Shown one piece after another: positions 53,291-64,000 of a stretch of 64,000 nucleotides of DNA. This stretch comes from Artemia franciscana (Eukaryota; Arthropoda; Branchiopoda; Anostraca; Artemiidae). The stretch's first letter is position 1. Each line of letters begins with the position of its first letter. The DNA is taken from NCBI RefSeq assembly GCF_032884065.1, contig NC_088868.1, positions 32,944,390 through 33,008,389 on the forward strand, written 5' to 3'. Made by a program: the position numbers and the translations under genes. Below the pieces are notes generated by a model. The model searched no databases. It had not been told where the DNA came from and was given only the letters and a program-made list of their open reading frames with translations.

Positions 53291-54049
53291 CAAAGAATAG
53301 ACTCAAACCCTTATACTACTTTGAAACATATATACTTTAATACAAGATTGAGGTATTATAGCCACATGTACATATAGAAAGGTCATACATGCAAAACTTA
53401 CAAAAGTAGGGACTTCTGGGGTCAGGAAAAAGGACCAAATAAGGACTAGACTAGGGGTCACTTTTTATATAAATACCTGAAATATAACTGGGATGCCTTG
53501 CACTGTTCTCTTCCTTTGTGTATTTACTGCAACATAGCAACTTCTAATACAATATAAGTAAAAAGAAAATAAAACATAAAAAGGGATAGTGTATAAGCCA
53601 AATAATTAGGTTACTTTTTTAGGTAACATCTTCAAAACATTTGAGACAAACTCCTGCTTTCTTTTTTTAACAGTCAATTAAACCTTCCAAACATCTACTT
53701 CAAGTCTTTGCTCTTTTCACACTGAATTTTTTGAGCACCTAACAAAGTCTTTCCTGCCTATACCCCAACCAAGTCCTTCAAATGAAGGGTAATATCTATT
53801 GCTTTGATATCTTCTCCCACAAGGTTGTCTCAAACCATGTTCTATACTGACAGTTCTTCTTCATTTCTATCCACACCATTTTCTAATGCAACTATAGATT
53901 TATTTTTTCTCCTGAAGCCTTTGTTTCAATACATGATTCTATTCTTCTTCATAATGCATTCTCTCTTCACCTTACTTTGCAGCTAAGTTAAAAGATGTTT
54001 CTCAAGTACCATTCAGGCAGACCTTGCAGAAAAAAAACAACCTTAGAGG
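53291..54049. other. No gene seen
   Basis: Nothing recognised. The 60-codon frame 53804-53986 is unsupported. Part may be upstream LINE sequence too decayed to identify. Confidence 0.35.
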
Positions 54050-54487
54050 AGGTATCAAATGTTCCTCTGCGTTGGTTATCCCAAGTTATTGACTGAATAT
54101 AAAATCTAGACTTCCTGACAATACTTCCACCCTCACTGCAGAGCTGTCAGCCATAAAAGGGGCACTATAGGTTGTCAATATTAATACGCTAGCTGCTCAA
54201 AAAGTAGTGTTGCTCTCAGCCTCCAAAGGTGCCCTTCAGCTTATTGATAATATCTGCTGGAGTACCATAGATTCAGACTTGGGGAGAGTAAGAGAACAAA
54301 TAATCAGTCTTCAATTAAACCTTATCAACCTTAAGTTCCAGCTATCAAGGGATCAAATATAATGAGGTAGCACATCAGCTTGCTAATAGCTCCTTAAGTA
54401 ATCTGATAAACCAAATTTGAAATCAGACAAAACTACCCCCCACCCTGTCCTTATTTTCTTCAAGGGCAGATTATATTCTCTATTATA
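54050..54487 (+). pseudogene. LINE RNase H region (first half)
   Basis: Reads LTAELSAIKGAL (RNase H Glu region), VLLSASKGALQLIDNI (the usual SDS is altered to SAS), then, after a small frame change, IKSHQGIKYNEVAHQLANSS (usual H.G..GNE.AD.LA, here AH). The catalytic residues are damaged. It is interrupted at 54488 by another LINE and resumes at 55058. Confidence 0.7.
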
Positions 54488-55057
54488 GATAGATAGATAG
54501 ATAGATAGATAAGTGTATTTCAAAAACCCGTGGGCCATATACACACAAAATATAAATAAATAACAGACAAGCAAGGAAATTAACAACAGTACGAACACGC
54601 ACAAAAAAAAAACAGAATTCAACGCAAAAAGTACCTAATCTAACTACAAAAGAAATTAATCATATAAAACTTTTTCTTCTTATTAAAGATTTTTCTATAT
54701 ATACTCCCACTCGAAATATTGTGGTTGGGTTACTATTTTGTAGAATACCCGGAAGCATCAAATTAATCCCATGCAAATAAATTTCCCGTAAATCCAAGAG
54801 CACCGGGCATTTCCGGAGAAAATGATCCAAGTCTTCATCATCATCTTTACAAAGAGGACAAAGATACCGCCTATCAGGACCAACTATTATTTTATTTTTG
54901 TCGAACGTTTTTTGCCTGTTCTGGATTGGAAGACAATTTGCCCTAAGCTGAATCCAACGACGTAGAATCATAGCCGGTAAATTAAGTTTAAAATAAACTT
55001 CCTCCCCAAAACTAGGTTTTGCCTGATTATAATGTTGTAGGGTTGTAGAATCAAGAA
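54488..55057 (-). mobile_element. 5'-truncated LINE with GATA tail nested in another LINE
   Basis: The minus-strand frame 54971-54660 is nearly identical to 36528-37243 (MILRRWIQLRANCLPIQNRQ and the CPLCKDDDEDLDHF knuckle). The tail is (GATA)6 at 54487-54511 next to 'tctattata'. It is inserted in opposite orientation into the RNase H LINE. Confidence 0.88.
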
Positions 55058-55345
55058 TTTTTTCTTATAAATTTTATATGATCAAATGCGACTCTCTGAT
55101 TTGAATACGAAAATAGTTTACTAGGAAGAAACAAGCCAATCCAAACTGCAGATTTTGCAACTCTATTCTAGAATCCCTGAGCTACTTAATTTTTGGATGT
55201 CAATTCATCCAGCATGTAGTTAATATTAGAGAGATCTTCTATAATACAAACCTCCATTCTGATATTGACAAGCTCCTGATCTCAAGCCTACTAGCAAACT
55301 CTGGAAGAATGCTGTATCAAAGTACCTTCAATGTTCTGAGGCGAA
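55058..55345 (+). pseudogene. LINE C-terminal region (second half, after nested insertion)
   Basis: Reads KQANPNCRFCNSILESLSYL, IFGCQFIQHVVNIREIF, LLANSGRMLYQSTFNVLRRN. The NPxCxxC...C spacing is the zinc-knuckle that follows RNase H in I/R1-like LINEs (usual HxxxxC; the His is lost here). Confidence 0.6.
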
Positions 55346-55716
55346 ATAACATTTGTGAGTAGAATGGACTAATATTAGCAAAACTTAGTGATCCCTCATC
55401 ATCTGTAGATGGAATAAAATTGTATCAAATCCAAAAGGAGACTGAAGCAGACTCCATAAGGCTTTTTGTTTTATGAAGAAGAAAAAGACTTGTGAAGAAG
55501 ATCTGGATATATCCAATGAAGAAGAAAAAGTACAAAATATAGATTGCAGAATCCACATTCTTCATGAGCAACTGACAGCACAACAGCAACACTTTAAGAA
55601 ATTTATAAGAAAAAATTTCTTGTGTATATTTATCTCAATATATCAGCAATCAACCCATTCCATTGTGCACCAAATTGTCCTGGAGTCTACCAACATGATA
55701 ACTTCCCTGGAGGTAG
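55346..55716. other. No gene seen
   Basis: The 91-codon frame 55473-55748 is Lys/Glu-rich and unrecognised. It overlaps a LINE fragment on the other strand and is not supported. Confidence 0.35.
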
Positions 55717-56215
55717 TTACCCTTCTGAAAATTTTAGCTTTAAATTAACCTTACACACTACTAGACGGTGATCTTCACTTTTAATATCAATAATAGCACT
55801 CCAATATACCCTAGTATCTTGTATTGGTCCTGTCAGTCGTTGGATTACAATAACATAATCAATATGGTTGAATGTCTTACTATAATGTGAATACCAAGTC
55901 AACTATTGGGCCATTTTATGACCAAACACCATGTTGGTTACAACTAGGTTGTTATACCTACAAAATTGCAAAGGTCTATAGCCATTACTGTTTCCTTGTC
56001 CTATACCAAATTTACCTGGGATAAGATACCATCTATCCCTATTTCTTCCAACCTGGGCATTAAAATCTCCTAGTAAAAGCATCATATTTCTACCTGGTAC
56101 CCTGTCTATTTACTCCTGTAATTTTAAGTAAAATTCACCTGAGTCACTAGTATCTCCATCAGTTGGTTCAACAGGCGTATATACTACAACAACTGATACG
56201 CTGAACTGTTTAAGT
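55717..56215 (-). pseudogene. LINE endonuclease domain fragment
   Basis: The minus strand reads VVVVYTPVEPTDGDTSDSGEFYLKLQE, stop, then MMLLLGDFNAQVGRNRDRW, GNSNGYRPLQFCRYNNLVV, NHIDYVIVIQRL and SEDHRLVVCKVNLKL. GDFNAQVG and the IDYV...DH ending are apurinic-type endonuclease motifs of RTE-like LINEs. It has two in-frame stops and no reverse transcriptase downstream. Confidence 0.85.
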
Positions 56216-58480
<2,265 letters not shown>

Positions 58481-59663
58481 ATTTTATTCATTTCTACACT
58501 GCTAAGCTATTTTAGCACTTTTAAGGAATGGGGTAAATATCATTCATTGGTGCCTTTCTGTGGCAACAGTATGAAAATTGTTCTATATATGCCTGTCCTG
58601 AAAATCTTTATAACAGCTGAATTTCTGTGTCATGGAGTAAAAAAGGGCTCTGTGTCAGGTCCTGCAATATTTATTAGTGCCATCTGCTTTGTAACCCACA
58701 AAATACTGTATTATCTTATCCAGCCATTATTTTGTGTTAACTTTTGTACACAAATGATAATCTTTTCCTGTCTGATAACTTGTAATGAATACAGGCTGCT
58801 GTGAATGACCTCTATATTGGGTTGTTTAACATTGGGCTGTCACTTGCTTCTTCTGAAGTTGAACTTGTGTTTGTTTTGCATCACCCTCTCACATCAAAAA
58901 TTCAGATTGGCCCTGGAACAGGTTCTGTCTTTGTATCTCTTAAGTACTTTAGGCTTGTAGTTGGAACCTTGATTCCACCACCATGGTAACTAAGAATCAA
59001 TGTGTTGAGAGTCCTATGGACTTCATTCTGTCTTCCTCTCCCACCCCAATGTGGTTCTTCTAGTGCCATTACAAAAAGTTTTTTTTTTACCATGTCACAA
59101 CATCAACAAATTTGGTCTGTCTTTTTCAAATTCTATCAGAGTTTTCAATGTGTTCTTATCTGGCCTTGTAACACTTATATCTCCAAAATTAGTATATATT
59201 ATGAGATGGAAGTATTAGAACAGATTGAGACAGAAATCTGAATCAGTTAAAAGCCAACCCTCTTGATCTTTCCTGTGCCTAATTTATTCATACTTGATAC
59301 AGTTTTAAGGGCAAGCAAGAAGCCAATATACTGTAATCTTGACAGATTGAGGCCTGGCTTTAGCCTCTAGATCTAACATAGCTTAGGCCTACCAAATTAT
59401 GCTAGGCTGTAGATAGGGTAAACCCACCGGTACTCAGTCACAGACTAATTCCTGGGCAGAATTTTTGATTAGATTGCAACATGCCCAATACTGGGTCTCT
59501 CGAGCACCCGATCTCAGTCAGAGACTTGCTTTTTCTGAGTCACTTCCGAAAAACCTGTTTAGATATTCTTTGCTGAGATCTATGACTCAGGCTCTTTGTC
59601 TGGTTATTAGACATTTTAATGTCTTGAAATTTGTTATTTTAAATTGGATTTTCAGAGAGAAAA
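58481..59663. other. No gene seen
   Basis: Several 60-85 codon frames overlap on both strands. None has a recognisable domain. Confidence 0.4.
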
Positions 59664-60515
59664 TAGTGGATTCAGGATTTTCTTTGGGGGGGGGGGTTCA
59701 CAATAGGTTGCTTAGATAAACTTGCAAACAAAAAAATGCCCGCAAAATAAAGGGAACCTCAACAATTATGCGCCTTAGGGTAGAGGAAATGGTCTAAAGT
59801 ATTGAAGAGTTTGGCCTTTATTTTAATGTTTTAAGATGAACAGAGGAGGTGATATGTTGTATAATGCGGAGCTTTAATTAGATGAAAATAGGCAGTAAAT
59901 TGGCCATCATTTCTCACAAAAACTTAAATTAATAGATTTTGCGCTTCTCATGCATTTATTTTCTATTATACAAATTCCCTAAAAAACTACTAGGCTGTGT
60001 TGTAAAAGCCATCCCTCTTTGCAAAACAAGTAAACCCCAAAAACCAAAACAGACTACCAAAAAAGTAATGATAGGCCTATCAATTTCTTTGCCTTAGTGC
60101 CATAGCAAGACAGACTCAAAAACAAATTTTTGACAGTAAAAAGAAGTTATGATTTTAATTTCTCCTCCTTGTTACTACAAAATGAAGATCTTCGCCTTGT
60201 AGTTGGCTTTTGCAGTAATACGGACAGATTCCGTTGATAAACCTAAATTTAATTAAATAATTTTTGGCGGTATGCGACATTAGTAAAACTTAACAAAGAC
60301 CGCACAAAGTGACTAAAATCTTCTTTCAAACTGGTTTACAAAAAAAAAAAACAGTCTTAATATTGAAAAATTTATGAAAAACTCAACTATTAAAAATCAA
60401 TTACAAAGAAAAATTACTTTCGTCCAGGCCCAAACCAGAGCAAGCAGTCCCAACCAAAAATACAACATCATGTCATGGGGGGTGCTCCCGTGCCCTCCTT
60501 GGATCCGCCCCTTTT
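59664..60515. mobile_element. Rep-C: GGATCC-ended element
   Basis: The left end is GTGGATTCAGGATTTTC followed by a G run. The right end is the inverted counterpart, with 'ctccttggatccgcccc'. The interior (59810-60360) matches 10385-10990. The ends resemble inverted termini of non-autonomous DNA elements, but the arms are too diverged to define an exact TIR. No transposase. Confidence 0.5.
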
Positions 60516-60608
60516 CTGAATGAAAGATTTAGCTGTCATTTGAAGACTGGGCTGCTTTGAGGTGAAGACGCTCACATGAGTGAATTTCAAATGCTTAAAA
60601 CAAATTTA

Positions 60609-61390
60609 ATCAAACAGTTTATGGTAACAAATTGTAGTAAGGAGCGACCCGGCTCAATAATAACCGAAACTCTTAAAAACGGAATTTTATATACCAATAG
60701 TTACAACGAAATAATCGAATTTTAATGCTGATTTTAAATATATAAGTTTCATCAAATTTAGTTATACCCATCAAAAGTTACGAGACTGAGAAAATTTGCC
60801 TTATTTTAGAAAATAGGGGGAAACACCCCTTAAAAGTCATAGAATCTCAACGAAAATCACACCATCAGATTCAACGTATCAGAGAACCCTATAGTAGAAG
60901 TTTCAAGCTACTATCTACAAAAATGTTGAATTTTGTTTTTGTTTTTTGCCGTATTTTTTCCATGGGTGATCGTATCGACCCAGTGGTCCGAGAATATCGC
61001 CAGAGGACTCATTCTGACGGAAATTAAAAGTTCTAGGGCCTTTTTTAAGTGTCCAAAAAAATGGAGGGCACCTAGGCCTCCTCCCACGCTCATTTTTTTC
61101 CTAAATTCACCGCATCAAAATTCTGAGATAGCCATTTTATCCAACTTAGTCGAAAAACCTAATAACTATGTCTTTGAGGACGACTTACTCCCCCATAGTC
61201 CCCGTGGGAGGGACTGTAAGTTACAAACTTTGACCAGTGTTTACATGTAGTAATGGTTTTTGGGAAGTGTATTGACGCTTTCAGGTGAATTTTTTGGTTG
61301 GGGGAGGTTGAGCGATTGTGGGGAAAAGTTTCCATGGGGGAAGAGAATTTCCATGAAGGGGGCGCCGAATTTTCCAGCATTTAAAAAATA
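60609..61390 (+). repeat. Rep-A, near full-length copy
   Basis: Head 'cagtttatggtaacaaattg', then 'aaggagcgacccggctc', 'gggggaaacacccc', 'ggtgatcgtatcgaccc', 'ggagggcacctaggcc', 'caaactttgaccagtg'. Followed at once by a hairpin MITE. Confidence 0.85.
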
Positions 61391-61394
61391 TGAA

Positions 61395-61640
61395 AAACTT
61401 TTCAACTGAAAGTAATGAGGAGCATTAAAACTTAAAACGAACAGAAATTATTACGCATATGAGGGGTTCACTTCCTTCTAATACCTCGCTCTTTACGCTA
61501 AAGTATTTTTAGTATTTTCAACTATTTATTCTACGGTCTTTGTGATTCAGGGGCCATTCTTAAGGAATTGGGACACAATATAAGCTTTAGTATGAAGAGC
61601 GAGGTATTCACGAGGGGGCGAACCCCCTCATATAAGTAGT
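61395..61640. mobile_element. Hairpin MITE
   Basis: 'caactgaaagtaatgagg', 'gaacagaaattattac', 'ctcgctctttacgctaaag', and inverted 'ctttagtatgaagagcgagg' with 'gggggcgaaccccc'. Confidence 0.7.
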
Positions 61641-61689
61641 AAAAACATACGAATATAGAAGTTCGTTACGTAAGTTAATTCGTAAGTTA

Positions 61690-61939
61690 CAAAAACGTTC
61701 GTAAATAATTAAAAGTTCTAGTTGCCTTTTTAAGTAGCCGCAAATTGGAGGGTAACTAGGCCTCCTCTGCTCCTTTTTCTCTAAAATTATCCGATCAAAA
61801 CTATGAGAAAAACATTTAGCCAAAAAAAAAAAAAAATATAGGCAAATTTCGTTTTAATTATTCCAGTGTGGAGAGCCAAAATCAAAACATGCTTTAATTC
61901 AAAAACGTTCAGAAATTAAATAAATAAAAAGCAAGTTTT
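61690..61939 (+). repeat. Rep-A-related fragment
   Basis: 'aaaagttctagttgcc', 'ggagggtaactaggcctcc', 'gagccaaaatcaaaacatgc'. It parallels 6953-7169, including the hairpin MITE that follows. Confidence 0.6.
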
Positions 61940-62192
61940 TTTTAACTAAAAGTAAGGAGCGACATTAAAACTTAAAACGGACAGAAATTACTCCGTATAT
62001 GAAAGGGGCTGTTCTCTCTTCAACACCCCGCTCTTTACGCTAAAGTTTTTTTAATGTTTTAAAAAATGGAGTGGAGAGAAAGCGTCAAACTTTAGCGTAC
62101 AGAGCGGGATGTTGAAGAGAGAACAGCCCCTTTCATATATGGAGTAATTTCTGTTCGTTTTAAGTTTTAATGTCGCTCCTTACTTTCAGTAA
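61940..62192. mobile_element. Hairpin MITE, well preserved
   Basis: 'ctaaaagtaaggagcgac', 'ggctgttctctcttcaac', 'cgctctttacgctaaag'; after a short loop the same blocks return inverted, ending in 'gtcgctccttactttcag'. Nearly the whole length is self-complementary. Confidence 0.8.
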
Positions 62193-62474
62193 AAAAAAAT
62201 GTTTTTTTATTTAATATATCTTAAAACCATATAACAAATGTATCTTCACAAATTTAGGAAACATCCAATGCGCTAATTCAGCCACATCAAGGAGTTCTCA
62301 CCACCTGCCAATGATCCATCTTGAAGATGCAATTAAAGAGATTTAAACGAGAAATAAAACCTAGTAAGAGCTGGCTTGACAACTTATGGTTGATAGTATA
62401 TCTTCCAACTTAAAAAGAACAGAAAATATTCTGTATATGAAAGGGATTGTCCCTCCCTCATCGCCCTGCTTTTT

Positions 62475-62935
62475 ACGGTAAAACTTCGTATAAGAATTCT
62501 AGCAAATTCCCTTGGTGTTATATTTCTCCTGAAAATTTCACCCCCTAGAAACTTCCCTCTCATTGGAAATTCTCCCCGTGAAAAATTTTACTAGCAGAAA
62601 ATCTCCCCCACTCATAAAATGTATGTATACTTCCCTATAAAAGACTACGTAAGCAACAGACAAAATGTACGACTTAGACATATTCCCAGGAGGATCGTGG
62701 TGTTACGGCAAAACTTCGTGTAAGAATTCTAGCAAATTCCCCTGGTGTAAAATTTGTCATGAGAAATTTACCCCCTAGTAACTTACCTGCCATGGGAAAT
62801 TCTCCTCGTAAAAAATTTCACTTGCAGAAAATACTCCCGAATTCAAAAAATGTATGTATACTTCCCTGTAGTAGGCTACGTAAGCGACGGGCAAATTTAA
62901 TAACTTAGACCTATTCCCAGAAGGATCGTGGTATC
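62475..62935 (+). repeat. 229-bp tandem duplication
   Basis: Two units, 62475-62703 and 62704-62935, each starting 'acggyaaaacttcgt' and containing 'aagaattctagcaaattccc', 'aatgtatgtatacttccct' and 'ggatcgtggt'. They have diverged by several substitutions. A weaker related stretch lies at 44280-44460. Confidence 0.8.
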
Positions 62936-62993
62936 TCGAAAGGTATAATTGTTCGGCCTTTCAACTATTCTGAACAAAAAAATACTTCTACTA

Positions 62994-63272
62994 CTAACAA
63001 ATTACCGCAGCACCAAGCCCTCTGAGGCCAACACGGCTAAGCTCAGTCCTCTTCCAATCCAATATATTCAAAACTTCCCTCTTTACACTCTCCCAAAAAA
63101 TTCCCATTTCATTTAAACCTTTCTTTATGAAATCCTCCCACCCCAACCGTGGATGACCAGCTTTCTGCTTAGCCCTAGACCGCTGGTCAAAAAGGACAAT
63201 CGTCGGTAATCTGTCATCCTTCATCCGCAAAGCGTGCCCTAGCCATCTTAACCTTTCTCTCATTAGAGCCAT
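62994..63272 (-). pseudogene. RTE-like LINE C-terminal fragment
   Basis: Open minus-strand frame MALMRERLRWLGHALRMKDD, RLPTIVLFDQRSRAKQKAG, HPRLGWEDFIKKGLNEMG, ILDWKRTELSRVGLRGLG. This is the C-terminal end of an RTE-like ORF2 (RLRWLGHxLRM, GxPRxxWxDxIKKDL). Intact over 92 codons but without the upstream reverse transcriptase. Related pieces: 11390-11600, 32255-32509, 33354-33608. Confidence 0.75.
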
Positions 63273-64000
63273 AGAAAGCAGGATGCTATCTCAAAATTTT
63301 GATTGGACTATTCAGATAAAAAAAATTCTAGTTGTGGATTCCTTTCAGAATTCTTTTTGCATAGGCTACGAATCCACCTCAAAAATAGCCTACTTATATT
63401 TGAAGAAAGATCTGTTTTCACTCAAGTTAATTACCCTATTTATTTATCTGACGGTTCAATGAGAGCTGGGATGTTTTGACATTAAAATGCACTGTTGTGA
63501 ATCATCTCCCTGTCTAAGTACCAAACAATCAGATAACTAATCGCCTCACGGGTGATATCCTATTGAATATTTTAAACCCAACAAGGAACCAAATAATGAC
63601 ACATGAAACGACAACAGTAGCTTGTTGTCATTTGCTAGGTTAATTGAAATTCATTTGTTTAGCCTGAAACTTTGTGAAATTTTTAATTTCCCAATGGTTT
63701 CTTGGGATTTCTGGCAAAAATAGGACGTTTATTAAGAATTAGATACATTTGTGAAGCCTTTTTTGGGGGATTTTACAGCATGCAATTATCCGGTCAAGTC
63801 ACTGCCCAATTATTAATGCGTTTTCTGTCCAACTTTTTACCCTCGTTGAAGTAATTAGCAATTGTACTGTTGTTGTTTTTTTGTAAAGAGAGTTTGCTTT
63901 CCACGGCAAAATAGAATTATCCTTGATACTAGGGCGTTTATCCCCCCTTTTCAGGATAAAGTACAGCTTTTATGGATCAATTTTGGAAACTATTATTTTT
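63273..64000. other. No gene seen
   Basis: AT-rich end of the window with nothing recognised. Confidence 0.4.

Noticed and set aside
63000-63272. 92-codon intact ORF as a host gene
   Set aside because: Clear LINE C-terminal motifs (RLRWLGHALRM) and related fragments elsewhere in the window.

Overview
The window looks like repeat-rich, AT-rich nuclear DNA from an invertebrate animal, most likely an arthropod and possibly a branchiopod crustacean. The reasons are spliced exons of an animal-type metabolic gene, at least five kinds of non-LTR retrotransposon debris, a tRNA-derived SINE, many palindromic DNA elements, seven long (AT)n arrays and a 100-base scaffold gap at 33901-34000. The main dispersed repeat (called Rep-A here) recalls brine-shrimp sequence to me, but that is memory and was not checked. 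There is no bacterial gene organisation and no CRISPR array.

Host gene: one gene is well supported, on the minus strand at 40425-52632. Four exons encode the N-terminal half of a malate/L-lactate dehydrogenase-family (Ldh_2 / YjmC-like) oxidoreductase with a likely mitochondrial presequence. The downstream exons are not visible; they may lie in the gap or outside the window. Its introns hold a dead RTE retrotransposon, a SINE, (AT)n arrays, a perfect hairpin and a G-quadruplex motif.

Left third (1-27 kb): positions 1-3414 and 19423-23226 are arms of a large inverted duplication about 16 kb apart. Both run into a 2.44-kb DNA transposon (complete copy 22676-25117) with perfect 37-bp terminal inverted repeats and a decayed transposase-like gene of a family I associate with DUF7869. 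A second, direct duplicate of the right-arm region (28771-31763) lacks both the transposon and a LINE insertion. It therefore preserves both empty sites and lets the order of events be read. The spacer between the arms holds Rep-A, hairpin MITEs, an internally tandem repeat (Rep-B), a degenerate LINE (14265-15840), a SINE, and a LINE endonuclease ORF (18235-19422) cut off exactly at the arm boundary.

Middle (27-40 kb): duplicate B, a 0.9-kb-armed palindrome next to the assembly gap, a LINE inserted between two (AT)n arrays, and a four-unit 174-bp tandem array.

Right third (40-64 kb): the oxidoreductase gene, then nested LINEs (54.0-55.3 kb), a LINE endonuclease fragment, further Rep-A and hairpin elements, a degenerate GGATCC-ended element (Rep-C), a 229-bp tandem duplication and an RTE-like C-terminal fragment. 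Apart from the oxidoreductase I found no convincing host gene. Most long open frames are chance translations of repeats.
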